This document shows positions 43,646 to 52,838 of a stretch of DNA of 64,000 nt, in pieces. How positions within the stretch are numbered: position 1 is the first letter of the stretch; each line of letters starts with the position of its first letter. Source of the stretch: Rhizomicrobium electricum. Lineage in GTDB: Bacteria; Pseudomonadota; Alphaproteobacteria; Micropepsales; Micropepsaceae. The notes beneath the pieces were generated by a model. That model was not told the DNA's origin. It saw nothing but the letters and a program-made list of their open reading frames with translations, and ran no database searches. Both the position numbers and the translations under genes were made by a program. Location: the NCBI RefSeq assembly GCF_011762045.1, contig NZ_JAASQS010000004.1, positions 62,001 to 126,000 of the forward strand. Direction: 5' to 3'.

Positions 43646-43670
43646 CGGCGGCCGCGAGGCCGCCGTTTTC
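43646..43670 (+). terminator. Terminator after the PEP-CTERM gene
   Basis: Stem CGGCGGCC / GGCCGCCG with loop GCGA, followed by TTTTC, 25 bp after the stop. Confidence 0.85.
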
Positions 43671-43914
43671 GTCTCGAAACTAAGACGATAGTCATACAAC
43701 TTGTAATATGTTTCGGCGTGTCCTTACGCGCCCCGTATTTCCTCTATCCCACACCTTGCAATAATATTTTTCGCACACTAACACGCGGCGCCGGCTCGGA
43801 TTTTTCGCGCCGCTTACCATTATAAGTTGTTTATCTATCCCCCTTCGCTGAAAATGTAGGATAATGTTCCTCGTTACGGCCGCGTCGCGGCCGGGTGCGA
43901 GGAAGGGGATGACC

Positions 43915-44265
43915 ATGTGCAAAGGCGTACCGGCGGGTGCTTTGCCGGACGGGTCGGAAGCGGGCCAGCAAGTGCTGCTGGTGCAAATCGCAGTCTCCCA
44001 GGTGACGGGGGTGGCGCTGGCGGCGCTGGTGCAGCCCGACCGCGGCGGGGTGCGGGAGGCGTTCGCCCGCCAGATGGCGATGTATCTCTGCCGTCTGCTC
44101 TACACGATGTCGCTGCGGGATATCGCGCTGGCGTTCGGGCGCGACCGCTCGACCGCGATGCACGCGATCCGCCGGGTCGAAGACGCGCGCGAGGATCCCG
44201 AGATCGATCGCCGCCTCGCCTGGATCGAAACCGTGCTCCAACGCATGGAGGCCTGCCATGACTGA
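43915..44265 (+). CDS. Stand-alone DnaA domain IV-like DNA-binding protein
   Basis: A 116-residue protein whose C-terminal two thirds resemble domain IV of DnaA: EAFARQMAMYLCRLLYTMSL, the DIALAFGRDRSTAMHAIRRV signature (cf. AxxFGGRDHTTVxHAxxK) and a closing helix. It has no ATPase domain. Such isolated modules occur in Alphaproteobacteria, often beside DUF6456 genes. GGAAGGGG sits just upstream of ATGACCATG; the second ATG has the better spacing, so 43915 is used. It overlaps the next gene by 8 bp. It may bind DnaA-box-like sites. Confidence 0.75.
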   Translation: MCKGVPAGALPDGSEAGQQVLLVQIAVSQVTGVALAALVQPDRGGVREAFARQMAMYLCRLLYTMSLRDIALAFGRDRSTAMHAIRRVEDAREDPEIDRRLAWIETVLQRMEACHD

Positions 44266-44965
44266 CCGCACGGCATCGATGCGCCGGCTGCTCGTCCGGC
44301 TGGCGAAAGGGGCGCAGTTGCACCGCGCCGGCGGCGCCTTCCTTCTGTCGGGGCGGCGCGGTCCCAAGGCTGCCATTCCGGCCGAACTGGTGGAGCTTCT
44401 CGTCACCGAACGCCTTGTTGCCGAAACCGCGGACGGCATCGCGATCACCGCCGACGGCGAACACTGGCTGGCGGGCGATGCCTCGCTGGCGCTGGAGGCG
44501 CGCCTCGTCACCGACGAAGGCGGGCGCGAGCACTATGTGGTGGTGAACACGGCGGAGTCGCCGCTGTCGTTACTCAGGCGGCACGGCGTGATCAGCGCGA
44601 CGGCCTACGACGCCGGTGAAAAGCTGCGCCGCGATTACACCATCGGCCAGCTCACACCGCGCATGGGCGTCGATTATTCGGCGCCGGTCGGCAGTCATGC
44701 CTTCCGGCCCGATCTCACTGAAACCGTGGTGGCGGCCCGCCAGCGCTTCAATCACGCCCTGCGGGCGGCGGGGCCGGGGCTTTCCGACGTCCTGTTCGAT
44801 GTCTGCTGCTATTTGATGCGCCTTGAGGAATGCGAGCAAAACCACAACTGGCCGCGCGGCAGCGCGCGCGTCGTGCTCGGTCTCGCGCTCGAACGGCTGG
44901 CGGAGCATTACGGCATGACGGCGCCGTCGCAGGCGCGCACGCGAAGCTGGCGTCGGGAGGATTAA
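44258..44965 (+). CDS. DUF6456-domain protein
   Basis: A 235-residue protein translated in overlap with the DnaA-domain gene. The C-terminal region (about 165-225) matches DUF6456: LSDVLFDVCCYLMRLEECEQ, NHNWPRGSARVVLGLALERL, AEHYGM. The N-terminal half (AELVELLVTERLVAETADGI) looks like a winged helix. DUF6456 proteins are alphaproteobacterial and usually sit near replication or DNA-binding functions, but their role is not known. The tight coupling suggests the two act together. Confidence 0.75.
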   Translation: MTDRTASMRRLLVRLAKGAQLHRAGGAFLLSGRRGPKAAIPAELVELLVTERLVAETADGIAITADGEHWLAGDASLALEARLVTDEGGREHYVVVNTAESPLSLLRRHGVISATAYDAGEKLRRDYTIGQLTPRMGVDYSAPVGSHAFRPDLTETVVAARQRFNHALRAAGPGLSDVLFDVCCYLMRLEECEQNHNWPRGSARVVLGLALERLAEHYGMTAPSQARTRSWRRED

Positions 44966-44968
44966 GCG

Positions 44969-45008
44969 GTCCCCGCTCTCTCTCCGGGGGAGAAGAAAGA
45001 GCGGGGAC
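44969..45008. terminator. Bidirectional hairpin between convergent genes
   Basis: Perfect 11-bp stem GTCCCCGCTCT / AGAGCGGGGAC (44969-44979 with 44998-45008) between the stop of the DUF6456 gene and the stop of the convergent DUF5330 gene. No U-run, so it may work through structure alone. Confidence 0.6.
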
Positions 45009-45013
45009 GTAGG

Positions 45014-45304
45014 CTAGAACGACGGACGCGCGCGCGAGAGGCTTGGGGGGGTGCTCGCTTTCAGCGCCGTCTTGGCTCGCTCCAGACGCTCGCGAGCCGC
45101 CTGGCGGTAGTCGGATGCGAGCGACAGACCGGCGACGCATTGCGCGTGCTCTGCACAGGGGGGGACCTTGAGCAACTGCGCTGCGAATTCGACGATCTTG
45201 GGAGGAGCCACGCTTGGAGCGTCCGGTCGGCCGTACCCGATATCCGGCTCCTGCGGGATAAAGACCGCTACCACGGTTATCCAAAATGCAGCGCGGAGGA
45301 TCAT
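45014..45304 (-). CDS. DUF5330-family small protein
   Basis: A 96-residue protein with an N-terminal hydrophobic helix (MILRAAFWITVVAVFIPQEP), a conserved-looking middle with two cysteines (VPPCAEHAQCVAGLSLASDY) and a basic tail. The pattern matches DUF5330, a family of short Rhizobiales/related proteins of unknown role. It follows the sensor kinase gene on the same strand after a 280-bp gap, so may be separate. The start is weakly supported: no clear ribosome binding site. Confidence 0.6.
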   Translation of the reverse strand: MILRAAFWITVVAVFIPQEPDIGYGRPDAPSVAPPKIVEFAAQLLKVPPCAEHAQCVAGLSLASDYRQAARERLERAKTALKASTPPSLSRARPSF

Positions 45305-45585
45305 CGGAACAAAACCATCGCCAGACGCACGAGCGAGTATGGGTGCGGGGTTTTGCCACCGGCATAAGCGAATTCGTAAACTTCGATGCAGTTCGGTTAA
45401 TTTCGCGGCTTCCCTGCGGCAGGAAAAACAAGGGTTTGCCGGAATGCTGCTGTCTCGATTCAAGAAAGAGGCAAATGTGCCGAGAGATTTAGACGGCGTT
45501 GATTCGAATTTGAGACAAACGCTTTGGAGCGCGCGCACGCACGCAGCCGCACGGGACGGCGGTCGGGCACGATGTCTTGTGGGAG

Positions 45586-47193
45586 CTATTTCGCCGGCAG
45601 AACGACGCTGGCGGTGAGGCCTTGGCCGGGCGCGCTGGTCAGGGTCAGCGTGCCGCGGTGCATCTCGCAGAGCGCCTTTACCAGCGTCAGGCCGAGACCG
45701 GCGCCGGCGGGATGATCGGTGGTGCTGCGCCCGCCCTGTTCGAACGGCTCGAGAATGCGGGTGAGATCCTGCTCGGCCACGCCCGGACCGCTGTCGGTCA
45801 CGCTGATGCGGATGGCGTCGCCGTCGCGCGCCGCTTTGAGGCGGACGGTGCCGCCGTCCGGCGTGAAGTTCACGGCGTTCTCGACGAGATTGCCGAGCAT
45901 GGTGTTGTAGGCGCTCTCGTCGACCTCGACGACGAGGCCGTTCTCGCTGTCGTCGATCTCGATCGCGATGGATTTGGCGGCGGCGGCGCCGTCGAAGCGG
46001 TCTTTCAACGTCCACAGCGACAACGCGGCGTCGAGCGGCTGACGGCTCATCTCGTAGCGCCCGGCCGAGATCTTGGTGAGGTCCATGATCTGGTTGAGCA
46101 TGCGCAGGAGATTGTTGCCGCCGGTGTGGATCAGTCCGGCGTATTCGCGGATCTGATCGGGGCTGGCGCTGTCGGCGAGCGTGCCGAGAAGGTCGGAGAA
46201 GCCGATGATGGCGTTGAGCGGCGTCTTAAGCTCGTGGCTCATCGTCCTCAGCAGCGTTTTCTTGGTGCTGTCGGCGGACGCCGCGGTCTGGTCGAGCTTG
46301 TTGGCGAGATCGGCGAGATAGTTCGCTTGCGCGTCCGAGCGGGCTTTCGACGCCGCCAGAGCCTTGCGGGTGTCGGCAAGCGTGCGCGCCTGTTCGGCCA
46401 GCGCCTTCTCGACGCGATGGTGTTCGGTGACGTCGGTGAACACCACGATGCGTCCGCCGTCGGCGGCGGCGCGGTCGCGCATAACGTAGGCGGTGCCGTC
46501 GGACAGGACCATGGTCATGGCGCCGGCCGGCACGCGATGCAGTTCGTGGCGCTTCTCGATCCAGGCGGCGCGGTCGGGTGCGGCGACGGTGGTGTTGGCG
46601 ATCCGCTCGACGAGATCGTTGAAGCCGAAGCCCTTGATCGCATCGGGCGAGGTGACGCCGTTGAGAGCGGCGTATTCGTCGTTGCACAGCGTCAGCCGGT
46701 CGTAGCGGTCGTAGAAGGCGAAGGCGTCGGCCGACAATGCAATGGCGGCGCGCAGGTGTTCGAGGTTGTGGCGCGCTAGGGTGACGTCGCTCCACAGAAT
46801 GATCCAGCCGCCGTTCGGGGTCTTGCGCGTCTTGACTTCGATGATGCGGCCGTCGCTCAGCGGCAGATCGCGCGGGGCGTAATCGCCGTGGAACAGGCTG
46901 GCGCGGCGCGACGCGATGAGTTCGTCGATGTCCTGGCGGGCCGGACCGTCGGCGATCTCGCCGGCTTCGAGGCGGATGATGTCTTCATAACGCCGTCCCA
47001 CCAGCGCTTCGCGGAACGGCAGCGAGCGGAACATGTAGCCGAAATGGTCGTTGGCGAAGATCAGCCGCTCTTCCGCATCGAACACGGTAATGGCCACGCG
47101 CAGGCAATGCAGCGCTTCCATCACCGAGGGTGCAACGACATCGTCGAGACTGACCGGTGTGTTCCGGTCGGCTCGGGTCAGCGCGGCGTTCAT
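45586..47193 (-). CDS. PAS-domain sensor histidine kinase
   Basis: A 535-residue soluble hybrid-free kinase. Two PAS regions are likely (about residues 30-135 around RVAITVFDAEERLIFANDHF, and 150-255 around DRLTLCNDEYAALNGVTSPD), then a coiled linker, the H-box TMSHELKTPLNAIIGFSDLL with H320, N-box MLGNLVENAVNFTPDGGTV, and G-boxes VTDSGPGVAE and AGAGLGLTLVKALCEMH. No transmembrane helix, so it senses a cytosolic signal. It is divergent from another kinase (47429). The longest frame starts 11 codons upstream. Partner regulator unknown. Confidence 0.85.
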   Translation of the reverse strand: MNAALTRADRNTPVSLDDVVAPSVMEALHCLRVAITVFDAEERLIFANDHFGYMFRSLPFREALVGRRYEDIIRLEAGEIADGPARQDIDELIASRRASLFHGDYAPRDLPLSDGRIIEVKTRKTPNGGWIILWSDVTLARHNLEHLRAAIALSADAFAFYDRYDRLTLCNDEYAALNGVTSPDAIKGFGFNDLVERIANTTVAAPDRAAWIEKRHELHRVPAGAMTMVLSDGTAYVMRDRAAADGGRIVVFTDVTEHHRVEKALAEQARTLADTRKALAASKARSDAQANYLADLANKLDQTAASADSTKKTLLRTMSHELKTPLNAIIGFSDLLGTLADSASPDQIREYAGLIHTGGNNLLRMLNQIMDLTKISAGRYEMSRQPLDAALSLWTLKDRFDGAAAAKSIAIEIDDSENGLVVEVDESAYNTMLGNLVENAVNFTPDGGTVRLKAARDGDAIRISVTDSGPGVAEQDLTRILEPFEQGGRSTTDHPAGAGLGLTLVKALCEMHRGTLTLTSAPGQGLTASVVLPAK

Positions 47194-47290
47194 CCAAAAA
47201 AATCCGCCATACGGTCTTCTACGCATGACTGTGAGGCCGTGCGCTTGCCGATTCCTTTCTCAATTGGCGGAAATGACCCGAATCGCGGCA

Positions 47291-47374
47291 CCATCGTTAA
47301 CAGATGGTAAAAGGATAGATTCACAAACCTTGTGAATTAACGAACGATTCCGCGTGGCGTTTAGGTCTTGTTAA
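47291..47374. promoter_or_regulatory. Divergent kinase promoter region with palindrome and CtrA-like boxes
   Basis: A perfect palindrome ATTCACAA / TTGTGAAT with centre ACC is at 47319-47337. Two near-CtrA boxes flank it: TTAA-N7-TAAA at 47297-47311 and TTTA-N7-TTAA at 47360-47374, each one base off the TTAA-N7-TTAA consensus. It is the shared upstream region of both kinase genes. Confidence 0.5.
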
Positions 47375-47428
47375 ACAGATGGGGGCGACCATACCTCACG
47401 CGCGTATCTGCTTCGTGGCTCGGGGTGA

Positions 47429-49144
47429 ATGCAAACTCACAGGAAAAAAGCCTCCCGTGACACCGTCTTGCGGCGCCAGTTCATGGCGGTGCAGGCGGTA
47501 AAAGCGGTTCTTGGTGCGGCTTTGAGCGGTGCTTACATCGCTCTGGTCGGGCGCCCCGGCGCGCTCGAAATGGTTGCCATGGCCGGGCTGGTCGCGCCGC
47601 TGATTCTCACCCTTCTGGCCGCCGTGAAAGCGCCGCTGGCGCTGCTCGAGCAGGCTTCGCTGTTTTTGTTCGCCGCGTTGATCGGCTATCTCGCCGCGCT
47701 CACCGGTGGCGTGCATTCCCCGCTTTTGGTGTGGTTCGCGCTGGTTCCCGCCGAAGCTGCACTGGCCGGTGGCCGTCCGGCCGTGTTGCGCGCCGCAGGC
47801 GCCGCCGTCGTCGCGCTGATCGCCGTTGCCGCGTTGGGAGCGCTGTCGCTGCTGCCCGAATCGCGTCTGGCGTTGCCCGCCTGGCCGCTCTACGCCGCCA
47901 GCGTGCTGATCGCCGTGGTGCAGGCCGCCTTCGTCGCCGCCGCGTCGCAGGACCGTCAGCGCGCCTCCGATGCCGCCGCCGCCGAAGGCGCCGCGATGTA
48001 CCGCTTCCTCGCCGACAACGCGATGGACCTCATCACCCGCCATTCCGCTGACGGCCGTATCATTTATGCCAGCCCGTCCGCCCTGCCGCTGCTCGGGGTG
48101 GCGCCGGAGAGCCTCGCCGGACTGGCACCGTCGGCGCTGTGCCATCCCGACGATCTCAAAGCGATGCAGACCGCGTTCATGGACGCCGCCTATTTCGGCC
48201 GTCCGGCCACCGCCGAGGTGCGGCTGAAAAAAGCCGGCGGCGCCCATGTCTGGGCCGAAATCCGCTGCCGTCCGGTGCCCCATGCCGATGGCACCGGCTC
48301 CGATATCGTGGCGGTGACACGCGATATTTCCGAGCGCAAGGCCTACGAGCGCCAGTTGATCGAAGCGCGCGATCTGTCCGAAGAAGCCAACCGCGCCAAG
48401 TCGCGCTTCCTCGCCAACATGAGCCACGAGCTGAGGACGCCGCTCAATGCCATCATCGGCTTCTCGGAAGTGATGATGCAGGAGATGTTCGGCCGTCTCG
48501 GCTCGCCCAAATACGTCGAATACTCGGGTCTGGTTCACGAGAGCGGCAATCACCTCCTCGAACTCATCAACGGCATTCTCGATATGTCGAAGATCGAGGC
48601 GGGCAAGTTCGAACTGTCGGAAGAGGTGTTCGATCTCTCCGCCGTGGCCGAAGCGTCGGTGCGCTTCGTCAAGCTGGCGGCGGAACGCTCCGGCGTCGCG
48701 CTCAAGACCGCGGTCTCGCCGCAAGCGGCCACCATCTTCGCCGACAAGCGGGCGATGAAGCAGATCCTGGTCAATCTGTTGTCCAACGGCGTCAAGTTCA
48801 CGCCCAAGGGCGGCGACGTCACGATCTATGCCGGGCTCGATTCCAAGGGGATCGAGATCGCGGTGGTCGACACCGGCGTTGGCATTCCGGAAAAGGACCT
48901 CGTCCGTCTCGGCCAGCCGTTCGAGCAGGTCGAAGGCGAGCATGTGCGCAAGAAGGAAGGCACCGGCCTCGGCCTGTCGCTGGTGAAGGCGCTGGCGGCA
49001 ATGCACGGCGGCGAGGCGGTGATCGAATCCACGCTTGGCGTCGGCACCACGGTGCGCGTGCGCCTGCCTTACGCCGCGGTGGGCGAGGACGGCGAACGCA
49101 TGCAGCCGCGCGACGGCAAGATCGTGCCGTTCCGGGCGGCGTAA
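47429..49144 (+). CDS. DivJ/PleC-type membrane sensor histidine kinase
   Basis: A 571-residue kinase. Five or six N-terminal hydrophobic segments (about 25-43, 48-66, 74-94, 98-114, 120-142, 152-172) are followed by one PAS domain (residues about 190-300), then the H-box [20 protein letters not shown] with H333, FGRLGSPKYVEYSGLVHESG, N-box LVNLLSNGVKFTPKGGDV, G-boxes AVVDTGVGIPEK and EGTGLGLSLVKALAAMHGG. The membrane-PAS-kinase layout and H-box resemble DivJ/PleC cell-cycle kinases; which one, if either, cannot be told without phylogeny. CtrA-like boxes upstream fit such a role. Confidence 0.82.
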   Translation: MQTHRKKASRDTVLRRQFMAVQAVKAVLGAALSGAYIALVGRPGALEMVAMAGLVAPLILTLLAAVKAPLALLEQASLFLFAALIGYLAALTGGVHSPLLVWFALVPAEAALAGGRPAVLRAAGAAVVALIAVAALGALSLLPESRLALPAWPLYAASVLIAVVQAAFVAAASQDRQRASDAAAAEGAAMYRFLADNAMDLITRHSADGRIIYASPSALPLLGVAPESLAGLAPSALCHPDDLKAMQTAFMDAAYFGRPATAEVRLKKAGGAHVWAEIRCRPVPHADGTGSDIVAVTRDISERKAYERQLIEARDLSEEANRAKSRFLANMSHELRTPLNAIIGFSEVMMQEMFGRLGSPKYVEYSGLVHESGNHLLELINGILDMSKIEAGKFELSEEVFDLSAVAEASVRFVKLAAERSGVALKTAVSPQAATIFADKRAMKQILVNLLSNGVKFTPKGGDVTIYAGLDSKGIEIAVVDTGVGIPEKDLVRLGQPFEQVEGEHVRKKEGTGLGLSLVKALAAMHGGEAVIESTLGVGTTVRVRLPYAAVGEDGERMQPRDGKIVPFRAA

Positions 49145-49210
49145 ACGGAGGGAATCGCCGGTCGATCCCTCCCGCTATTCGCTATCCGCTCTTTCTGCTA
49201 AACCCCGCCC

Positions 49211-49543
49211 ATGCAGCCGCGCCTCAAACCGGGATTCTTTGTCCGCGCCGTGATCCGCCGCGCCGAAGTGGCGGGGGCGCAAGGCTATGTGGTGAAGAAG
49301 GGCTCCGAAGACGCCGGTGCCGTGCTGCTCAAGATTTCGCGCCTCGACGGCACCTGCACGGTGCTGAATCAGGTCACTGTCGGCGACGGCGAGCGCGCCT
49401 GGGCCCGTCCGCTGGGCGAAACCTGCGATGACGCCAGGGCGTCGGCGTGGTTCGAAAAGCAGATGAAGTTCGATCCCGATCTCTGGATCGTCGAGATCGA
49501 AGACCGCGAAGGCCGGGCCTTCATCGACGAGAAGATCGTCTAG
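49211..49543 (+). CDS. DUF1491-family protein
   Basis: A 110-residue protein matching DUF1491: LKPGFFVRAVIRRAEVAGAQ, GYVVKKGSEDAGAVLLKI, GDGERAWARPLGETCDDARA and the end KFDPDLWIVEIEDREGRAFI. Alphaproteobacterial family of unknown function, often near replication or translation genes. Convergent with the small gene at 49549. Confidence 0.85.
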   Translation: MQPRLKPGFFVRAVIRRAEVAGAQGYVVKKGSEDAGAVLLKISRLDGTCTVLNQVTVGDGERAWARPLGETCDDARASAWFEKQMKFDPDLWIVEIEDREGRAFIDEKIV

Positions 49544-49548
49544 CCCGG

Positions 49549-49716
49549 TTATCCCAGCGTGAGCGTGTTGAGACCGAAATAGAACGCCACGAACAGGACC
49601 GACGAGACAGCGAGTGCCCGCACCGCGAGGCGTTCGGCGTGGCTCCAGTTCTGCCAGTCGTGACGGATGTCGCGCTCGAAGGTGTGCCAGGCGGAGGTCT
49701 TCGCGGTCGTTTTCAT
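49549..49716 (-). CDS. Very small single-helix membrane protein
   Basis: A 55-residue protein with a charged N-terminus (HTFERDIRHDWQNWSHAERL) and one C-terminal transmembrane helix (ALAVSSVLFVAFYFGLNTLT). The longer 201-residue frame in the same reading phase is a shadow of prfC. Ribosome binding site is weak (GGGAC). No family recognised. Confidence 0.55.
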   Translation of the reverse strand: MKTTAKTSAWHTFERDIRHDWQNWSHAERLAVRALAVSSVLFVAFYFGLNTLTLG

Positions 49717-49957
49717 CGCTGTCGTCCCATCAACCAACGCCGCGACATTCCGGTATCCGGCCGGTTCCCACAATTCGCGAAGTTGCCTAGGCAGAAGTCC
49801 GGATTCCCTAGAGATGCAGCCGCGTTGACCCCGTCCTCGCGCGCTTCCGCCGCTACGCATTTTCCGCAAAGGAGCGGCGTCCTTTGCGCCCGTCTCAACT
49901 TCAAATGGTCGGCCGGGGATGACAAGTTTTGTGGGGTCTGCTAACTCCCCGCCCGCT

Positions 49958-51523
49958 ATGACCACCCTGTCCGAACAAGCCAACCGCCGCCGCACCTTTG
50001 CCATCATTTCGCATCCGGACGCCGGCAAGACCACGCTGACCGAACATTTGCTGCTGCTCGGCGGCGCGATCCACGAGGCCGGCCGGGTGAAGGCGCGCGG
50101 CGAGGCCCGCCGGGCGCGCTCGGACTGGATGAAGATCGAGCAGGAACGCGGCATCTCGGTGACCTCGGCGGTGATGACGTTCGAGTATCACGACGCGGTG
50201 TTCAATCTGCTCGACACGCCCGGCCACGAAGACTTTTCCGAAGACACCTATCGCACGCTCACCGCCGCCGATTCCGCCGTGATGGTGATCGACGCCGCCA
50301 AGGGCATCGAAAGCCAGACCCGCAAGCTGTTCGAGGTCTGCCGCCTGCGCGACATCCCTATCATGACCTTCATCAACAAGATGGACCGCGAGGCGCGCGA
50401 TCCGTTCGATCTGGTGGACGAGATCGCCGACCAGCTCCAGCTCGACGTGTCGCCGATGTCGTGGCCGGTCGGGCAGGGGCTCAATTTCCGCGGCGTCTAC
50501 GATCTTTATACGGAGGAGTTCTCGGTCTACGGCGGCGGGCGGCTCGGCGGCTCCCACGTCGAAGCCCATCTGTCGATCGAGGAAAAGATCCAGTTGATGG
50601 AGGAAGTCGACCTCGTCACCGCCGGCCTGTCCCGCTTCGACGAAGCCGAGTATCGCGCCGGCCGGCTGTCGCCGATCTTCTTCGGTTCGGCGCTCAAGAA
50701 TTTCGCGGTCGCCGATCTCCTCACCCACCTCGCCAAGCACGCGCCCGCCCCGCGCACCCAGACCGCCAAGGACCGCATCGTCGAACCGGCCGACGAGGAA
50801 GTGTCCGGCTTCGTGTTCAAGGTCCAGGCCAATATGGACCCCAACCACCGCGACCGTGTCGCCTTCGTGCGGCTGGCGTCGGGCGAGTTCAAGCGCGGCA
50901 TGAAGCTGACCCAGTCGGGCACCGGCAAGCAGATCGGCATCTACAATCCGATCCTGTTCTTCGCCCAGCAGCGCGAGACGGTCGACGACGCGTATCCGGG
51001 CGACATCATCGGCATTCCCAATCACGGCGTCCTGCGCGTCGGCGACACGCTGTCGGAATCCGGCAAGATCGTCTTCACCGGCATTCCCAACTTCGCGCCC
51101 GAAATCCTGCGCCGGGTGAAGCTGTTCGATCCGATGAAGCAGAAGCATCTGGCGCGCGCTTTGACGTCGCTGGCCGAAGAAGGCGTGACGCAAGTGTTCA
51201 AGCCGACCATCGGCAGCCAATGGATCGTCGGCGTCGTCGGCCCGCTGCAGCTCGACGTGTTGAAGTCGCGCCTCAAAGCCGAATACGGCCTCGATGCCGA
51301 TCTCGAAAATTCGCCCTACGACACCGCCCGCTGGATCGGCGGCGAACCGGCCGACGTCGAGAAGTTCGTCGACAGCAACAAAGGCGGCATGGCGGCCGAT
51401 CGCGACGGCGCGCCGGTGTTCCTGGCCAAGAGCCAATGGGAACTCGGCTACGTCCAGGAGAAGTTCCCCAAGATCAAATTCGCCAAGACCCGCGAACGCG
51501 CCGACGTGATGGCGGAAGGCTGA
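49958..51523 (+). CDS. prfC: Peptide chain release factor 3
   Basis: Translational GTPase that recycles RF1/RF2 from the ribosome after termination. The 521 residues show the G1 motif ISHPDAGKTTLTEHLLL, the RF3/EF-G-like switch ERGISVTSAVMTFEY, G3 LLDTPGHEDFSEDTYRTL, G4 FINKMDREARDP and the RF3-specific domain II/III (HARALTSLAEEGVTQVF-type LARALTSLAEEGVTQVFKPT). No missing GTPase motif. The ATG of MTTLSEQANRRRT is preferred; a frame 13 codons longer has no ribosome binding site. Confidence 0.95.
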   Translation: MTTLSEQANRRRTFAIISHPDAGKTTLTEHLLLLGGAIHEAGRVKARGEARRARSDWMKIEQERGISVTSAVMTFEYHDAVFNLLDTPGHEDFSEDTYRTLTAADSAVMVIDAAKGIESQTRKLFEVCRLRDIPIMTFINKMDREARDPFDLVDEIADQLQLDVSPMSWPVGQGLNFRGVYDLYTEEFSVYGGGRLGGSHVEAHLSIEEKIQLMEEVDLVTAGLSRFDEAEYRAGRLSPIFFGSALKNFAVADLLTHLAKHAPAPRTQTAKDRIVEPADEEVSGFVFKVQANMDPNHRDRVAFVRLASGEFKRGMKLTQSGTGKQIGIYNPILFFAQQRETVDDAYPGDIIGIPNHGVLRVGDTLSESGKIVFTGIPNFAPEILRRVKLFDPMKQKHLARALTSLAEEGVTQVFKPTIGSQWIVGVVGPLQLDVLKSRLKAEYGLDADLENSPYDTARWIGGEPADVEKFVDSNKGGMAADRDGAPVFLAKSQWELGYVQEKFPKIKFAKTRERADVMAEG

Positions 51524-51529
51524 TCGCCG

Positions 51530-52696
51530 TTACGGGGCGGCCTTCTTCAGCGTGATGGTTGCAGCCCGTTCGCCATTGGGTTTCGGCTCCTCGGACGTGT
51601 CGATGACATTTTCGGCGATGCCCAATCTGGCGAGTTCTTTGGCAACCTCTTTGGCGCGCGCCTTGCCGAGTTCCTTGTTGGCGTCCGGTTTGCCGGAGGA
51701 ATCCGTTTCCCCCTGCACGAGGATTTTGGCGTAGCCGCCTTTCTTGAAGGTGTCGGCCACCTTTTTGATCTCTCCTGCGGCCTTCTCGTTGAATTCCGAG
51801 CCCCTTATGAAGGTGACCTTCACCGGTTGAGCATTCGCATCGGATGCTGCCGCAAGCTTGTACTGCTTGTAGACCGCGCAGTCGTTCAGAAGAGCATCGC
51901 GGTTGTTCGATGTCGCCAGCAGCGTGTTCGTCCTGCCCAAGACGCTGTCTTTGTCCGCGCCTTCGGGAGCGGTGACCGTGCCGTCGCTGTTCAGCTTGGT
52001 GTACATCAATTGGATGTCGCAGACTCTTTGGCGAATGCTGGTATCGGTCTGGAGCGAAGCCAGCGCTTCCGTCCACGATCCGGCGCGCGCGTAGATATAG
52101 AGATCGACGGCCGCTTCATACATGTTGCGATAGCCGAAGGGCGTGCCGAGCCGGGCCACGATCGTGTTTGCGGCCGCCGACCGGTTCGTGCGCATCTGCA
52201 GAAGAATGAGCTCGATCGAATTCTTGTACAGAATGTCCTGGTTCAAGGTGGCCTTGAAGGCTCCGAGCCCGGCGGCGGCGGCGTTCAAGATCTGACTCGT
52301 TCCGCCGGTAGCAAGGGTTCCGGCCGTGTTCAATCCGACCGAGGCCGTATCGAGTGTGGCGTTGCCGTAGGTGACGGTGCCGTGCACTGCATCGGAAAAA
52401 TGCGCCCAGCGCACATCGATCAGCAGCATCATCGCGTAGGTGCACTTGCGGATTTGGTCGGCGTTCGCGGCGCCGGTCCAACTGTCTATTCCGTTTTGGG
52501 AGCAAGGCGTCGGCAAATCTTCCGACCGCGCGTCGTAAGCGGGATTGGCTTTGTCTTTTTCCTTCAGCAGATAAACATTATCGGCGATCAGCGCTTGTCC
52601 TTTGTAAAGTGACTCCGCTTGGTTCTGCCAATAGGTGCATCCGCTGCACGCCAAACCGGCCAGCGCCGTCACGGCGAGGTTGCGAAAAGTCGACAT
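51530..52696 (-). CDS. Lipoprotein with C-terminal OmpA-like domain
   Basis: A 388-residue lipoprotein (signal TFRNLAVTALAGLACSGC, lipobox ACSGC). The N-terminal two thirds are unrecognised and helical. The last about 100 residues (VTFIRGSEFNEKAAGEIKKV, then KILVQGETDSSGKPDANKEL and KARAKEVAKELARLGIAENV) fit an OmpA-type peptidoglycan-binding domain, with the Asp/Arg pair used for DAP binding partly kept (GETDSSG, KAR). It probably links the outer membrane to peptidoglycan. GAGAGGGTG supports the start. Confidence 0.7.
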   Translation of the reverse strand: MSTFRNLAVTALAGLACSGCTYWQNQAESLYKGQALIADNVYLLKEKDKANPAYDARSEDLPTPCSQNGIDSWTGAANADQIRKCTYAMMLLIDVRWAHFSDAVHGTVTYGNATLDTASVGLNTAGTLATGGTSQILNAAAAGLGAFKATLNQDILYKNSIELILLQMRTNRSAAANTIVARLGTPFGYRNMYEAAVDLYIYARAGSWTEALASLQTDTSIRQRVCDIQLMYTKLNSDGTVTAPEGADKDSVLGRTNTLLATSNNRDALLNDCAVYKQYKLAAASDANAQPVKVTFIRGSEFNEKAAGEIKKVADTFKKGGYAKILVQGETDSSGKPDANKELGKARAKEVAKELARLGIAENVIDTSEEPKPNGERAATITLKKAAP

Positions 52697-52838
52697 CTCA
52701 CCCTCTCCCGGATTTCCCGTATTAAGGGTATTAGCGGGCGCGCGAGTATGCAATCTGAAGTGGCGCCAGGGCGGCCATCCGCACCAGCGTTATCAACAGC
52801 GATTGTATGTGTTTGCGACCGAATTGCTGGTCGGCGGA

